DNA from: Anaerolineae bacterium
GTDB taxonomy: Bacteria > Chloroflexota > Anaerolineae > DRVO01
DNA: 64,000 nucleotides
Reading direction: 5' to 3'
NCBI GenBank assembly: GCA_013178015.1
Contig: JABLXR010000003.1
Span: forward strand, 49,063 to 113,062
The notes beneath the pieces are model-generated. The model saw only the letters and a list, made by a program, of their open reading frames with translations. It was not told the DNA's origin and ran no database searches. The first letter of the stretch is position 1, and every line of letters starts with the position of its first letter. Both the position numbers and the translations under genes were made by a program. Shown here in pieces: positions 18,227 to 29,159 of this stretch.

Positions 18227-18256
18227 TTGCCCTCAGTTGTCGCTCCGGGCTAGAAT
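18227..18256 (+). promoter_or_regulatory. Predicted promoter of the half-size GDT1 gene
   Basis: TTGCCC at 18227-18232 and TAGAAT at 18251-18256 are separated by 18 bases, about 80 bases before the start codon. Confidence 0.4.
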
Positions 18257-18337
18257 TGCCGTCTGCTTACGCAATCAGGATCACGCCGTCTCGATTCCGG
18301 CGAGGCGCTCGCACACCCCACTGGATCGGAGTTCAGT

Positions 18338-18610
18338 ATGGACTGGAAGGTGCTCCTGGGCACGTTCGGCCTGCTGCTTGTCGCCGAGTTGGGAGACAAG
18401 ACCCAGCTGGCCGTCATCAACATGACCGCTAGGCACAAGGCTCCCGTGCCCGTCTTCGTGGGCGCTTTCCTGGCTCTGGGCCTGGTCACGCTGCTCGGTG
18501 TGGCCTGCGGCGAAGCCCTCACCCGATTGGTGCCCGCTGAAGTGCTGCGGCGGGTATCGGCCGGGCTGTTCGTCCTCATGGGCTTGTTGATCTGGTTCGA
18601 CGTGTTCTAG
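18338..18610 (+). CDS. Half-size GDT1/TMEM165 (UPF0016) family membrane protein
   Basis: A 90-residue membrane protein with three predicted helices and one copy of the family motif AELGDKTQ near residue 16. Full-length GDT1 proteins transport Mn2+/Ca2+ and contain two such repeats; here only one is present, so an antiparallel dimer is the likely working unit. There is no second repeat or partner gene nearby in the window. It stands alone between the MFS gene and mnmE. Confidence 0.8.
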   Translation: MDWKVLLGTFGLLLVAELGDKTQLAVINMTARHKAPVPVFVGAFLALGLVTLLGVACGEALTRLVPAEVLRRVSAGLFVLMGLLIWFDVF

Positions 18611-18685
18611 CCCCACACTGCTGCCACCACGGACTGACGGACCTGCGCCGCCTTCCTGACCCCAGCCCGGCCAGGTTTCAGGCTC

Positions 18686-20059
18686 TCACTTGCCCACACA
18701 GAACGTGGCGAAGATGCGCGCCAGCACATCTTCCTCCACCGTCTCTCCGGTGATCTCGCCCAGGGCACGACAAGCCGCCCTCAGGTCCTCCGCCACAGCA
18801 TCCAGCCCAAAGCCTGATTCCACCCCGGCCAGGGCGGCACGCGCGGCCTCCAGGGCGCGAATCGCCGCCTGGCGCTGGCGCTCCGAGCTCAGCGCCGGCC
18901 CCTCTTGGGCCGATCCAGGCTCCAGGGCCTGCTCCAGAATTACCTGCTCCAGCGTCTCCAGCCCCAGCCCCGTCAGTGCCGATACGTGCACCTCAGGACG
19001 GCCGCTCAGAGGCGTCGGCTGCCCCAGATCACCCAGGTCCACCTTGTTCCATACCACCACCGCTGCCGGTGCCTCGCTGGCCAGTGCTGCGATCTCCTGG
19101 TCGGCCGGCTCCAGCGGGACGCTGGCGTCCAATACCAGAAGCACCATTTGAGCCGATGCCAGGGCCCGCCTGGATCGCTCCCGGCCTAGGCGTTCGGCTG
19201 GGTCCTGGGTCGCGCTCGCATCTAGGCCGGCCGTATCAACGAACACGACGGTCAATCCACCCACGTCGGCCGCCTCCTCCACGGTGTCCCTCGTGGTGCC
19301 CGGCACATCGGTGACAATGGCGCGGTCCGCGCGGAGCAGCGCATTCAGCAGAGAGGACTTGCCCACATTCGGACGACCAACGATAGCGACTCTGAGCCCT
19401 TCCCGCCGCACGATTCCCGTCTTCGCCGTCTTGGCCAGCTCCTCCAGTTCTCTGATGGCGGCCTGGAGCTCCGGCTCCAGCGCTGGCAGCCCCTCCACCT
19501 CTTCGAAGTCAATCGATGCCTCGACCGCTGCCAGGCAGCGGAGCAGACGGTCGCGTGACCGGCCTACCCGGGCACCGAGGGCGCCGTCGAGCTGGGCGAT
19601 GGCCTGCCGCGCCGCTAGCAACGTCCGGGCCGACACCACGTCGCGCACCGCTTCGGCCTGGGTCAGGTCTATGCGCCCGTTGACGAACGCCCTCAGAGTG
19701 AATTCGCCCGGTCCTGCCGGGCGGGCGCCTTGTCGCAGGCAGAGCCCCACGATGCGTCTCAGCACCACAGGTCCACCGTGGGCATTGATCTCGACCACGT
19801 TCTGGCGAGTGTAGGTGTAGGGCGCTGGCATGAATGTGGCCAGCACTTCATCTACCACCTCGCCCCCTTCGGGCTCAGCGATGTGTCCATGGCAGAGCCT
19901 CCGCGGGGCGGCGTCGGGCGAAGTCCTCGAGGGGCGGAACAGGGACCGCAGGATGGCCAATGCGTCCGGGCCGCTCAACCGCACGATGCCGATGCCGCCG
20001 GCACCGGGCGGGGTTCCCACGGCCACGATCGTGTCGTCGAATGTGCTCGCGTTCAGCAT
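18686..20059 (-). CDS. mnmE: tRNA modification GTPase MnmE
   Basis: A 457-residue GTPase that, with MnmG, adds the carboxymethylaminomethyl group to the wobble uridine of tRNAs. The N-terminal tetrahydrofolate-binding domain (TPPGAGGIGIVRLSGP), the helical domain, the inserted G domain with GRPNVGKSS at about 229 and DTAGLD, and the invariant C-terminal CxGK (C-V-G-K) are complete. The start MLNAS at 20059 fits family length; ATG codons at 20080 and 20098 are in frame but give unsupported extensions. It is divergent from rex. MnmG is not in the window. Confidence 0.93.
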   Translation of the reverse strand: MLNASTFDDTIVAVGTPPGAGGIGIVRLSGPDALAILRSLFRPSRTSPDAAPRRLCHGHIAEPEGGEVVDEVLATFMPAPYTYTRQNVVEINAHGGPVVLRRIVGLCLRQGARPAGPGEFTLRAFVNGRIDLTQAEAVRDVVSARTLLAARQAIAQLDGALGARVGRSRDRLLRCLAAVEASIDFEEVEGLPALEPELQAAIRELEELAKTAKTGIVRREGLRVAIVGRPNVGKSSLLNALLRADRAIVTDVPGTTRDTVEEAADVGGLTVVFVDTAGLDASATQDPAERLGRERSRRALASAQMVLLVLDASVPLEPADQEIAALASEAPAAVVVWNKVDLGDLGQPTPLSGRPEVHVSALTGLGLETLEQVILEQALEPGSAQEGPALSSERQRQAAIRALEAARAALAGVESGFGLDAVAEDLRAACRALGEITGETVEEDVLARIFATFCVGK

Positions 20060-20125
20060 TCGGTCCGCCTCTGGCACCATGTCAAAGGAGCATTCCACCG
20101 CCCTACAGCGTCATTCCGCGGCCGC

Positions 20126-20156
20126 TTGCCTCGGCTTCGCCAGCATGCTAGCATGC
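20126..20156 (+). promoter_or_regulatory. Predicted rex promoter overlapped by a 14-bp palindrome
   Basis: TTGCCT (20126-20131) and TAGCAT (20149-20154) have a 17-base spacer. The perfect palindrome GCATGCTAGCATGC at 20143-20156 covers the -10 and would suit a dimeric repressor. It does not match the Rex operator (TTGTGAA-N6-TTCACAA), so the binding protein is open. Confidence 0.35.
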
Positions 20157-20204
20157 GGCAGCAGCTTGTGCTCGCAACGCTACACCTCGGGGAGGAAAGG
20201 CCCG

Positions 20205-20837
20205 ATGCCCGACGCTCAAGTCCCTGACATGGTAGTAGCCCGCCTGCCTCTGTATCTCCGCACGCTGCGCTACATGGAAGGGGAGGGACACCTGGTCACC
20301 TCCTCTCAGGAACTCGCCGCTCGTCTGGGCCTCAGCTCGGCCCAGATCCGCAAGGACCTTTCCTACTTCGGAAGATTCGGCAAACAAGGCACCGGGTACG
20401 ACATCTCCAATCTAAGATCGCAGCTGGAGAGGATTCTGGGGCTGGACCGCCGGTGGCCCATGGTGCTGGTGGGCGCGGGGGCGCTGGGTCAAGCGTTGAT
20501 GCACTACGGTGGCTTCTACGAGCGCGGCTTCTACATCGTGCACGTCTTCGACAGCGATCCCAGCAAGATCGGCCAAGACATGTCCGGCTTCCGCGTTCTT
20601 TCGTCCGACGAGATTCCTGAGCGTGTCAAAGAGGGCAACATCCGCATTGCCATAGTGGCCGTCCCTTCCCAGGCTGCCCAGTCGGTGGCGGACCGCTTGG
20701 TGGCCGCCGGCATCGAGGCTATCCTCAACTACGCTCCCATTTCCCTCACCGTGCCCCGCCGGGTCCAGGTCCAGCAGATAGACCCAGTGGTACACCTCCA
20801 GCACATGGTCTACTACCTGAATGGGAGCAGGCGCTGA
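20205..20837 (+). CDS. rex: Redox-sensing transcriptional repressor Rex
   Basis: A 210-residue repressor that binds DNA when NADH/NAD+ is low and usually controls fermentation and respiration genes. The N-terminal winged helix contains SSAQIRKDLSYFG followed by GKQGTGYD, both typical of Rex; the Rossmann domain has VGAGALGQAL; the C-terminal swapped helix is HLQHMVYYL. The start at 20205 follows GGGGAGG; the open frame extends upstream without coding character. It is followed by a strong bidirectional hairpin. Confidence 0.93.
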   Translation: MPDAQVPDMVVARLPLYLRTLRYMEGEGHLVTSSQELAARLGLSSAQIRKDLSYFGRFGKQGTGYDISNLRSQLERILGLDRRWPMVLVGAGALGQALMHYGGFYERGFYIVHVFDSDPSKIGQDMSGFRVLSSDEIPERVKEGNIRIAIVAVPSQAAQSVADRLVAAGIEAILNYAPISLTVPRRVQVQQIDPVVHLQHMVYYLNGSRR

Positions 20838-20857
20838 CGCCGTCCCCACGACGGCAC

Positions 20858-20887
20858 GGTCCCGCCGTCAGGTGTGACGGCGGGACC
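20858..20887. terminator. Bidirectional terminator hairpin between rex and mreB
   Basis: GGTCCCGCCGTCA is followed by a GGTG loop and its exact complement, a 13-bp GC-rich stem. It lies between two convergent genes and can serve both. There is no U tract, as is common in high-GC genomes. Confidence 0.65.
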
Positions 20888-20916
20888 GGCTCTGCCGGCA
20901 TCCGGACAGCGCAGAC

Positions 20917-21918
20917 CTACTGCAAGACCATCGCCCGCCGCATGATGGCGTAGTTGTCCAGAGCCCGGCCCGCCCCCACGGCGACGCAGGCCATGGGATC
21001 GTCGGCCACGAAGCAGGGAACGCCTGTCTCCTGCGTCAACAGCTGGTCCATGCTGCGCAACAGCGCGCCCCCGCCGGTCATGACCATGCCTCGATCCACG
21101 ATGTCCGAAGCCAGCTCGGGGGGCGTCCTCTCCAGCACGCTTCGCACCATGGCCACGATCTCCGCCAGCGGCTCCGCCATGGCTTCCGTAACCTCCGACG
21201 AGCTCACCTTGATGGTGCGCGGCAGCCCTGTCATCTGATCCCGGCCCTTCACTTCCATAGACATGCTCTCGTCCGGAGGGAGGGCACTGCCGATGCTGAT
21301 CTTGATCTCCTCGGCCGTGGGCTCACCGATGTTGAGATTGTACTTGCGCCGAATGTAGGCCTGGATTGCCTGATCCACCAGGTTTCCACCCACGCGCACC
21401 GATCCCGAGACCACGATGTCGTTGAGCGAGATCACGGCTGCCTCCGCCGTGCCCCCGCCGATGTCCACCACCATGTTGCCACTGGGAGTGCTTATGGGCA
21501 TGCCCGCGCCCAATGCGGCCGCCAAAGGCTCTGCGATGAGGTGTGCCTCCCGTGCCCCTGCCTGTAGGGCCGCGTCCCGCACCGCTCTGCTCTCCACGCT
21601 GGTGACTCCCACAGGCACTGTAAGCATCACCACGGGCCGGCGCACTCGCACCCGCCCGCATACCCGATTGAGAAAGTAGCGGAGCATGGCCTCGGTGACC
21701 ACGTAGTCGGCGATGACCCCATCTTGGAGAGGGCGAGCCACCTCGATGCTCTCCGGGTTGCGGCCCAGCATCTCCCTCGCCTCCTCGCCGATGGCCACGA
21801 TCTTGTTCTCCTTCACCGAGATCGCTACCACCGACGGTTCGTGCAGGACGATGCCCTTGCCGGATACATGCACCATCACGTTCACTGTGCCCAGGTCTAT
21901 GCCGATGCGCTTGGCCAA
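20917..21918 (-). CDS. mreB: Rod shape-determining actin homologue MreB
   Basis: A 333-residue actin-family ATPase that organises cell-wall elongation under the membrane. Visible motifs are IGIDLGTVN (phosphate 1), [14 protein letters not shown] (phosphate 2) and [12 protein letters not shown] (adenosine). The TTG start at 21918 follows GGGGAGG and gives the normal MreB N-terminus (M)AKRIGIDLG; the ATG at 21945 would overlap atpC. It begins seven bases after the atpC stop and so is probably the last gene of the ATP synthase transcript. The usual partners mreC and mreD are not beside it. Confidence 0.92.
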   Translation of the reverse strand: MAKRIGIDLGTVNVMVHVSGKGIVLHEPSVVAISVKENKIVAIGEEAREMLGRNPESIEVARPLQDGVIADYVVTEAMLRYFLNRVCGRVRVRRPVVMLTVPVGVTSVESRAVRDAALQAGAREAHLIAEPLAAALGAGMPISTPSGNMVVDIGGGTAEAAVISLNDIVVSGSVRVGGNLVDQAIQAYIRRKYNLNIGEPTAEEIKISIGSALPPDESMSMEVKGRDQMTGLPRTIKVSSSEVTEAMAEPLAEIVAMVRSVLERTPPELASDIVDRGMVMTGGGALLRSMDQLLTQETGVPCFVADDPMACVAVGAGRALDNYAIMRRAMVLQ

Positions 21919-21925
21919 GTGCGGT

Positions 21926-22357
21926 CTACCTCCCCTGCTCTCCATCCGTCGTCCGACGTTTCTCAGCCACCTTGATCCGGGCCTCCGCTCGGGCGAGGGC
22001 CGCCCGTGCCCTCTCGGCATCGACGCCGTGGCGGTCACGCAGCCGCTGCAGCGCCCTCTCGCGCGCCTGGCGGGCTCGCTCCACGTCTATCTCCGCGGCC
22101 CTTTCCGCCGAACGAGCCAGAATCACAACCCGATTGTCGCTTACTTCCAGGAACCCCCCGCCGATAGCTAGGCTGATCTCCTCTCCCTCTCTCGGCCGCA
22201 GCCTGAGTTCGCCCGGCCGCAAGGCGGCCAGCAGGGGCGCATGCCCCGGCAGAATCCCTAGCCGCCCGTCCTGCCCGGGAGCACTGACGAGCGTCACCGG
22301 GCCCGAGTAGACTAGCCGCTCTGCCGTCACTATCTCCAGATAGAGCCCTTCTGGCAA
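21926..22357 (-). CDS. atpC: ATP synthase F1 epsilon subunit
   Basis: A 143-residue central-stalk subunit. The N-terminal beta sandwich ([32 protein letters not shown]) is typical, and the C-terminal helical hairpin that can inhibit ATP hydrolysis is complete and strongly charged. It starts one base after atpD stops and is followed after seven bases by mreB. Confidence 0.93.
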   Translation of the reverse strand: MPEGLYLEIVTAERLVYSGPVTLVSAPGQDGRLGILPGHAPLLAALRPGELRLRPREGEEISLAIGGGFLEVSDNRVVILARSAERAAEIDVERARQARERALQRLRDRHGVDAERARAALARAEARIKVAEKRRTTDGEQGR

Positions 22358-22358
22358 G

Positions 22359-23762
<1,404 letters not shown>

Positions 23763-23892
23763 TCAAGAGCGCTTCCCGCTGCTACCCCACTCGCCAGCAG
23801 GGGCCATGGCCCACGCAACCGGTCGCAAGGCCACGGCTGACGCACATACCGCGGGGACGTAGGCGGCCATTCGCCTGGCCCTGTACGCCCGC

Positions 23893-25398
23893 TCAGTACA
23901 CGCCCGCCGCTTTGAACTCCTCAATCGCCCGGCGCAGGTCCTCCTGTCTATCCGGCGACAGCCTCTGGCCCGAAGCCAGTGCGTCCAGCAGATCCGGCCG
24001 AGCCGTCCGCATGTACGCGATCAGGCTGGCCTCGAAATCGCGCACCCTTTCCACCGGTACGTCGTCCAGGCAGCCGCTGATGCCGGCGAAGAGCACAAGA
24101 GCCTCCTCCTCCAGAGGCATGGGCCGATGTTGCGGCTGCTTGAGCAGCTCCGTCAGGCGCAGGCCCCTCTCCAGCTGAGCGCGGGTGGCTGGATCGAGCT
24201 CCGACCCAAACTGGGCGAAGGCGGACAACTCGCGATACTGGGCCAACTCCAACCGCAGGCGCCCGGCCACCTGGCGCATCACCGGAGATTGAGCGTCGCC
24301 ACCCACTCGCGACACCGATAAGCCGGGGTTCACCGCCGGGCGGATGCCGGCGTAGAACAGGTCGGTCTCCAGGTAGAGCTGCCCATCGGTGATGGAGATG
24401 ATGTTGGTAGGGATGTAGGCCGAGATGTCACCTTCCTGCGTCTCCACGATCGGCAGTGCGGTCAAGCTCCCGCCGCCGTAGTCTGGGTGCAGGCGCGCCG
24501 AGCGTTCCAGCAGGCGCGAGTGTAGGTAGAAGATGTCGCCCGGGAAGGCTTCCCGGCCCGGTGGCCGCCGCAGCAGGAGGGATAGCTCTCGGTACGCCCA
24601 GGCATGCTTGAGCAGGTCATCGTAGACCACTAGGGCGTCCATCCCCCGGTCCATGAAGTACTCGCCCATGGCGCAGCCAGAATACGGAGCGAGATACTGC
24701 AGCGAGGCGGGGTCGGCCGCCGGAGCCGCCACTACTATGGTGTGCTCCATGGCTCCCGCGTCCTGCAACGTCGCTACTACCTGAGCGATATTGGCCTGCT
24801 TCTGGCCGATGGCCACGTAGATGCAGAACAGGTCCTTGCCCTTCTGATTCAGGATGGTGTCAATAGCGATGGTGGTCTTGCCCGTCTGCCGGTCCCCGAT
24901 AATGAGCTCACGCTGGCCTCGCCCGATCGGGATGACCGAATCCACCACCTTCAGCCCGGTCTGAACCGGAGTGTCCACATTAGCTCGGCGCACCACCCCG
25001 TATGCCACTCGCTCCACCGGGTACCGCTCCGATGCCCGGATCGGCCCCCGACCGTCCACCGGTTGGCCCAGGGCATCTACCACCCGGCCCAGCAGCCCCT
25101 CACCCACAGGAACGTCAATCACCCGCCCCGTGCCGCGGACTTCGTCTCCTTCCTCGATGCCAGTGTGATCTCCGAGGATGATGATGCCGACCTGGTCCCG
25201 CTCCAGGCTCAGAGCCATGCCGTACACGCCGTTGGCGAAGCGCACAATCTCGCTCGCCATGGCCCCGGACAGGCCGCTGGCGTGCGCTATCCCGTCGCCA
25301 ACCTGCGTCACCACGCCGACGTCGGCTTCTAGTATCGGGGGGCGGAACTCCTCCATCTGACGACGGATGGAAGCGACGATGTCCTCGGCTCTCAGCAC
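23893..25398 (-). CDS. atpA: ATP synthase F1 alpha subunit
   Basis: A 501-residue non-catalytic nucleotide-binding subunit. Walker A is GDRQTGKT, the adjoining segment [14 protein letters not shown] is canonical, and the arginine-finger region VSRVGGDAQ is present. The GTG start at 25398 follows GGAGGAGGA; a TTG at 25419 would lie before this ribosome site. It follows atpG rather than atpH, an altered operon order. Confidence 0.96.
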   Translation of the reverse strand: MLRAEDIVASIRRQMEEFRPPILEADVGVVTQVGDGIAHASGLSGAMASEIVRFANGVYGMALSLERDQVGIIILGDHTGIEEGDEVRGTGRVIDVPVGEGLLGRVVDALGQPVDGRGPIRASERYPVERVAYGVVRRANVDTPVQTGLKVVDSVIPIGRGQRELIIGDRQTGKTTIAIDTILNQKGKDLFCIYVAIGQKQANIAQVVATLQDAGAMEHTIVVAAPAADPASLQYLAPYSGCAMGEYFMDRGMDALVVYDDLLKHAWAYRELSLLLRRPPGREAFPGDIFYLHSRLLERSARLHPDYGGGSLTALPIVETQEGDISAYIPTNIISITDGQLYLETDLFYAGIRPAVNPGLSVSRVGGDAQSPVMRQVAGRLRLELAQYRELSAFAQFGSELDPATRAQLERGLRLTELLKQPQHRPMPLEEEALVLFAGISGCLDDVPVERVRDFEASLIAYMRTARPDLLDALASGQRLSPDRQEDLRRAIEEFKAAGVY

Positions 25399-25443
25399 TT
25401 GGCCATTCCTCCTCCGCAACGAACGGCGGGCCGAGGGCGCACC

Positions 25444-26604
25444 CTAGAGCTTCTCCAGCACTTCGCGCCGCAAGGCATCGAGATGACTCATCACAGTATA
25501 ATCCATCACCGTTCCGTCCAGCTCGATCCTGATTCCCCCGACCAGCGACCGATCCTCCTGCCAGTCGAAGTCCACGTTGTGGCCGAAGCGACGGTACACC
25601 CATTCCCGAACTAGGGTCCGGTCCTCAGGGCCCAGCGCCAGGGCGGAAACGATCCGCGCCTGCCGCAGGCGCCGGGGCACCAGCTTAAGCTCCGGCTGGG
25701 CCGCCAGTTGGCGCTGGCGGAAGACCTCGGTAGCTGCGCTCACGATGCGCGCCTGGCTGGTGATCTCGCTCTGTCGCACCGCCCGATACCGGCTCAGCAG
25801 TCGCTCGTGAAGCTCCAGCGCATCGCTGTTGGCTGTCTTCATGGCCCGCATCCTGGCAGCATGCTCGCTGACCCGCGCGTGCAGGAGCGTGTGGTACAGC
25901 TCAGCAGTCACCAGCTGAGGGAGAAGCTCTCCCAGCAGGGCCGCTGGCTCCGGCTCCATCCGGTACCGGTCACGGCCTTCGGGCCCCGCCGCTCGCCTGC
26001 CGTTCTCCGCGGCCGCCCGCACGAACTCCCCGCTTAGAGGCAACAAGGGGGTGGCCTCTGGCCATTGGCTCAGAACCGACACGAACCGATTATGGACCAC
26101 GACTACCGCGTCCACCTCACCCCCGGTGAAGGCCGACATCAGTCTCCTGGCTATCGGGGTGACGTGTTCCAACCGCAGACGGTGAGGTAACCCTTCAAAC
26201 ACCTGCGCCGGCTCCCGTCCGGCCGATCGCAGCGCTTGCGCCCCTTGCCGCCCCACCACCCAGTAGCGCACCGGAACTTCCAGGTCCTGCTCCAGAGCCA
26301 ACGCCATGCGTGTCGGCCCGGAGTTGCATCCCCCACACAGCCTGGTATCAGAGGTGAGGAGAAGGACGCACACTCTATAGACCGGCCGCGACTGAAGCAG
26401 GGGATGCCGCGCCTCCCACCCGGTCTGCCCCATGATTCGCCGACTCAAGTCGCGGGCCTTCTCCAGGTATGGCATGGCCTCCTGTAGGGCCTGTCTGGCT
26501 CGCTGCATCCTTACTGCCGAGACCAGGTACAGGGCACGGGTGAACTCAGCCATGTTCAGGACCGTGTTCATCCGTCGCCTGAGATCACGCTTGCGCTCAG
26601 CCAC
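25444..26604 (-). CDS. atpG: ATP synthase F1 gamma subunit with an extra delta-like C-terminal domain
   Basis: A 386-residue protein, about 90 longer than a normal gamma. Residues 1-300 are gamma: an N-terminal helix RDLRRRMNTVLNMAEFTRAL, the LLTSDTRLCGG strand, and the conserved C-terminal helix ARMRAMKTANSDALEL. Residues about 310-386 match the C-terminal domain of delta/OSCP: NVDFDWQEDRSLVGGIRI and MDYTVMSHLDALRR align with NVDISWQVDPGLIGGIVV and IDYSVLTRLELLRR of AtpH in the same operon (19 of 47 positions identical by hand alignment). The frame is uninterrupted. The GTG start follows GGAGAGG. It lies before atpA, not after. An internal start producing a separate small protein cannot be excluded. 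Confidence 0.88.
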   Translation of the reverse strand: MAERKRDLRRRMNTVLNMAEFTRALYLVSAVRMQRARQALQEAMPYLEKARDLSRRIMGQTGWEARHPLLQSRPVYRVCVLLLTSDTRLCGGCNSGPTRMALALEQDLEVPVRYWVVGRQGAQALRSAGREPAQVFEGLPHRLRLEHVTPIARRLMSAFTGGEVDAVVVVHNRFVSVLSQWPEATPLLPLSGEFVRAAAENGRRAAGPEGRDRYRMEPEPAALLGELLPQLVTAELYHTLLHARVSEHAARMRAMKTANSDALELHERLLSRYRAVRQSEITSQARIVSAATEVFRQRQLAAQPELKLVPRRLRQARIVSALALGPEDRTLVREWVYRRFGHNVDFDWQEDRSLVGGIRIELDGTVMDYTVMSHLDALRREVLEKL

Positions 26605-26701
26605 AGCCTCTCCAGCTTGAACACCGAGGCGCGGCCGCCAAGGATGACGGGCCGCGCACGCTCACTCCAGGATGGGTAAGCCCAGCTGGCAGCCGAACTC
26701 C

Positions 26702-27229
26702 TCAGGGCTGCTCCTTGAGCGCCCGTCTGAGAAGCTCCAGCCGCGTAAGCACGCTGTAGTCAATGAGTTCATCCCCTACGCGCACAACGATGCCCCCGAT
26801 CAAGCCGGGGTCTACCTGCCAGGAGATATCGACGTTGACACCGTACCGCGACATCAGTCGTTTCTCGATCCGAGATCGTAACTCCTCGTCCAGTGAGACA
26901 GCGCTGGTCACGGTCGCCACCTTCACCTCCGGGCCATAACGAACCAGGCGCCGGAGCTGAACCACTATGTCGTCCAAGAGGGAGAGGTGCCCCTCGCCCA
27001 CAAGGGTATGTACCAGCTGACGCAACTCGTCTGCGGTGTCGGGGGGAAGCATCCGATCGACAAGGGCCTTACGCGTTTCGAAAGGGACGCCCTCATCGTT
27101 GAGGGTCGCCCGCGCCGGCTCGTCCGTCCGCAGGTTGTCCCTGAACTGGGTGAGGTGCCGGACCCAGTGGTTGAGTGCGGCTTCGTAGATGGCGCGGGCG
27201 TAGGAGGAGGTAAGCTCGCTATCCCTCAT
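26702..27229 (-). CDS. atpH: ATP synthase F1 delta subunit
   Basis: A 175-residue peripheral-stalk subunit that links the b subunits to the top of F1. The N-terminal helical bundle begins SSYARAIYEAAL, a usual signature; the middle holds LVGEGHLSLLDDIV; the C-terminal domain has TVTSAVSLDEE and DPGLIGGIVVRVGDELIDYS. It is complete, so the delta-like tail on AtpG is an addition and not a replacement. The start at 27229 overlaps atpF by 11 bases. A 97-base gap without other features follows before atpG. Confidence 0.92.
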   Translation of the reverse strand: MRDSELTSSYARAIYEAALNHWVRHLTQFRDNLRTDEPARATLNDEGVPFETRKALVDRMLPPDTADELRQLVHTLVGEGHLSLLDDIVVQLRRLVRYGPEVKVATVTSAVSLDEELRSRIEKRLMSRYGVNVDISWQVDPGLIGGIVVRVGDELIDYSVLTRLELLRRALKEQP

Positions 27230-27725
27230 CCGCACCGCTCGTCTGCTGCTCACTCAGAAACTGCTCCAGCAAGCGCCGCTGCACATCTTCGGTGAGGCCC
27301 TGCTGAAGCACTCGGCGAGCAGCCTCAATGGAGAGGTCCACAATTTGGCCCTTCACGGCAGCGAGAGCTTGCCTCTGTTCCAGCTCCGCCTGCTCCCGTG
27401 CCTGCGCTACCAGGCGTGCTGCCTCTTGCCTGGCCTGCTCCAGCATCTCCTGGCGCACCTTCTCACCCGCACGGGTGGCCTCCTCTATCACCTCCTGACT
27501 GCGGCGGCGTGCCTGTTCCATGGAGCGATCCAGTTCGAGCTGCGCCTGTTCGGCCCGCCTCCGAGCCAGCTCTGCGTTCTCCATCCCCTCGCGGACCCGT
27601 GCTGCCCTTTCGTCCACAATGCGAAGGGTGGGCCGATACATGAGCCGATGAAGGAAGAAGAGGAGTATCCCGAAAGCAACGAGCTGCCAGAGGATACCCC
27701 ACAAGTCGATGCCCAGTTTGCTCAT
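27219..27725 (-). CDS. atpF: ATP synthase F0 b subunit
   Basis: A 168-residue peripheral-stalk subunit: one N-terminal membrane helix (about 8-26) and then a long charged coiled coil rich in Ala, Glu and Arg with regular spacing. There is only one b gene, so a homodimeric stalk is expected. It overlaps atpH by 11 bases. Confidence 0.93.
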   Translation of the reverse strand: MSKLGIDLWGILWQLVAFGILLFFLHRLMYRPTLRIVDERAARVREGMENAELARRRAEQAQLELDRSMEQARRRSQEVIEEATRAGEKVRQEMLEQARQEAARLVAQAREQAELEQRQALAAVKGQIVDLSIEAARRVLQQGLTEDVQRRLLEQFLSEQQTSGADEG

Positions 27726-27769
27726 CTTGCCCTACCGCCCTCGCTATCCACCGCGCCAGCACTTCATCT

Positions 27770-28776
<1,007 letters not shown>

Positions 28777-28799
28777 CCCGCGACCTCCACAGGAGCTAC

Positions 28800-29039
28800 T
28801 CAGCTCTCCCTTCGGTCATCGTCGCCGCGCGGGCCGAACTGGCGGCTCACGTCGCGCAACGTGTAGAAGACCGCAACCATTCCTACCGCTATACCGAGCA
28901 GAAGAAAGAGGGGATGGGTGCCCAGCCATCTGTCTAGCAGATAGCCGCCACCCATGGCTAGCGCTATCGAGGCGATAATGGAAGTCACGAGCTGAGCCGC
29001 GACGGCAAGGGCCCGCAAAGTAGGCCTGTCCAGCTTCAC
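28800..29039 (-). CDS. AtpZ/AtpI-like membrane protein
   Basis: A 79-residue protein with two predicted membrane helices (LVTSIIASIALAMGGGYLLD and LFLLLGIAVGMVAVFYTLRD), matching the small AtpZ/ATPase_gene1 family often leading F-ATPase operons and linked to c-ring assembly or Mg2+ handling. The GTG start at 29039 is preferred since the promoter places the transcript start near 29074; a longer frame from 29072 would begin at about that base. Confidence 0.75.
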   Translation of the reverse strand: MKLDRPTLRALAVAAQLVTSIIASIALAMGGGYLLDRWLGTHPLFLLLGIAVGMVAVFYTLRDVSRQFGPRGDDDRRES

Positions 29040-29080
29040 CGCCCATCCTGTCCGCCAGTCGAGTGGACACAACGAAGCGC

Positions 29081-29109
29081 ACTATAGCACATGGACCGGC
29101 GCTTGACAA
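29081..29109 (-). promoter_or_regulatory. Sigma-70-type promoter of the ATP synthase operon
   Basis: On the minus strand TTGTCA (29104-29109) and TATAGT (29081-29086) have a 17-base spacer; each hexamer has five of six consensus bases. Predicted transcript start is near 29074, about 35 bases before the first gene. This is the best vegetative promoter in the window. Confidence 0.75.
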
Positions 29110-29159
29110 CGCCTGTACCCTTAGTGCATTGAGTCACAATCGAGGCCCTTTCTGAGTAC

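Noticed and set aside
20160..20175. Rex self-operator near TTGTGCTCGCAAC
   Set aside because: Only one half resembles TTGTGAA and the spacing of the other half does not fit the Rex consensus.
25444..26604. AtpG as two adjacent genes wrongly read as one
   Set aside because: The frame runs through without stop or shift, and no ribosome site or clear start was found near the junction. An internal start remains possible, but a single fused protein is the simplest reading.
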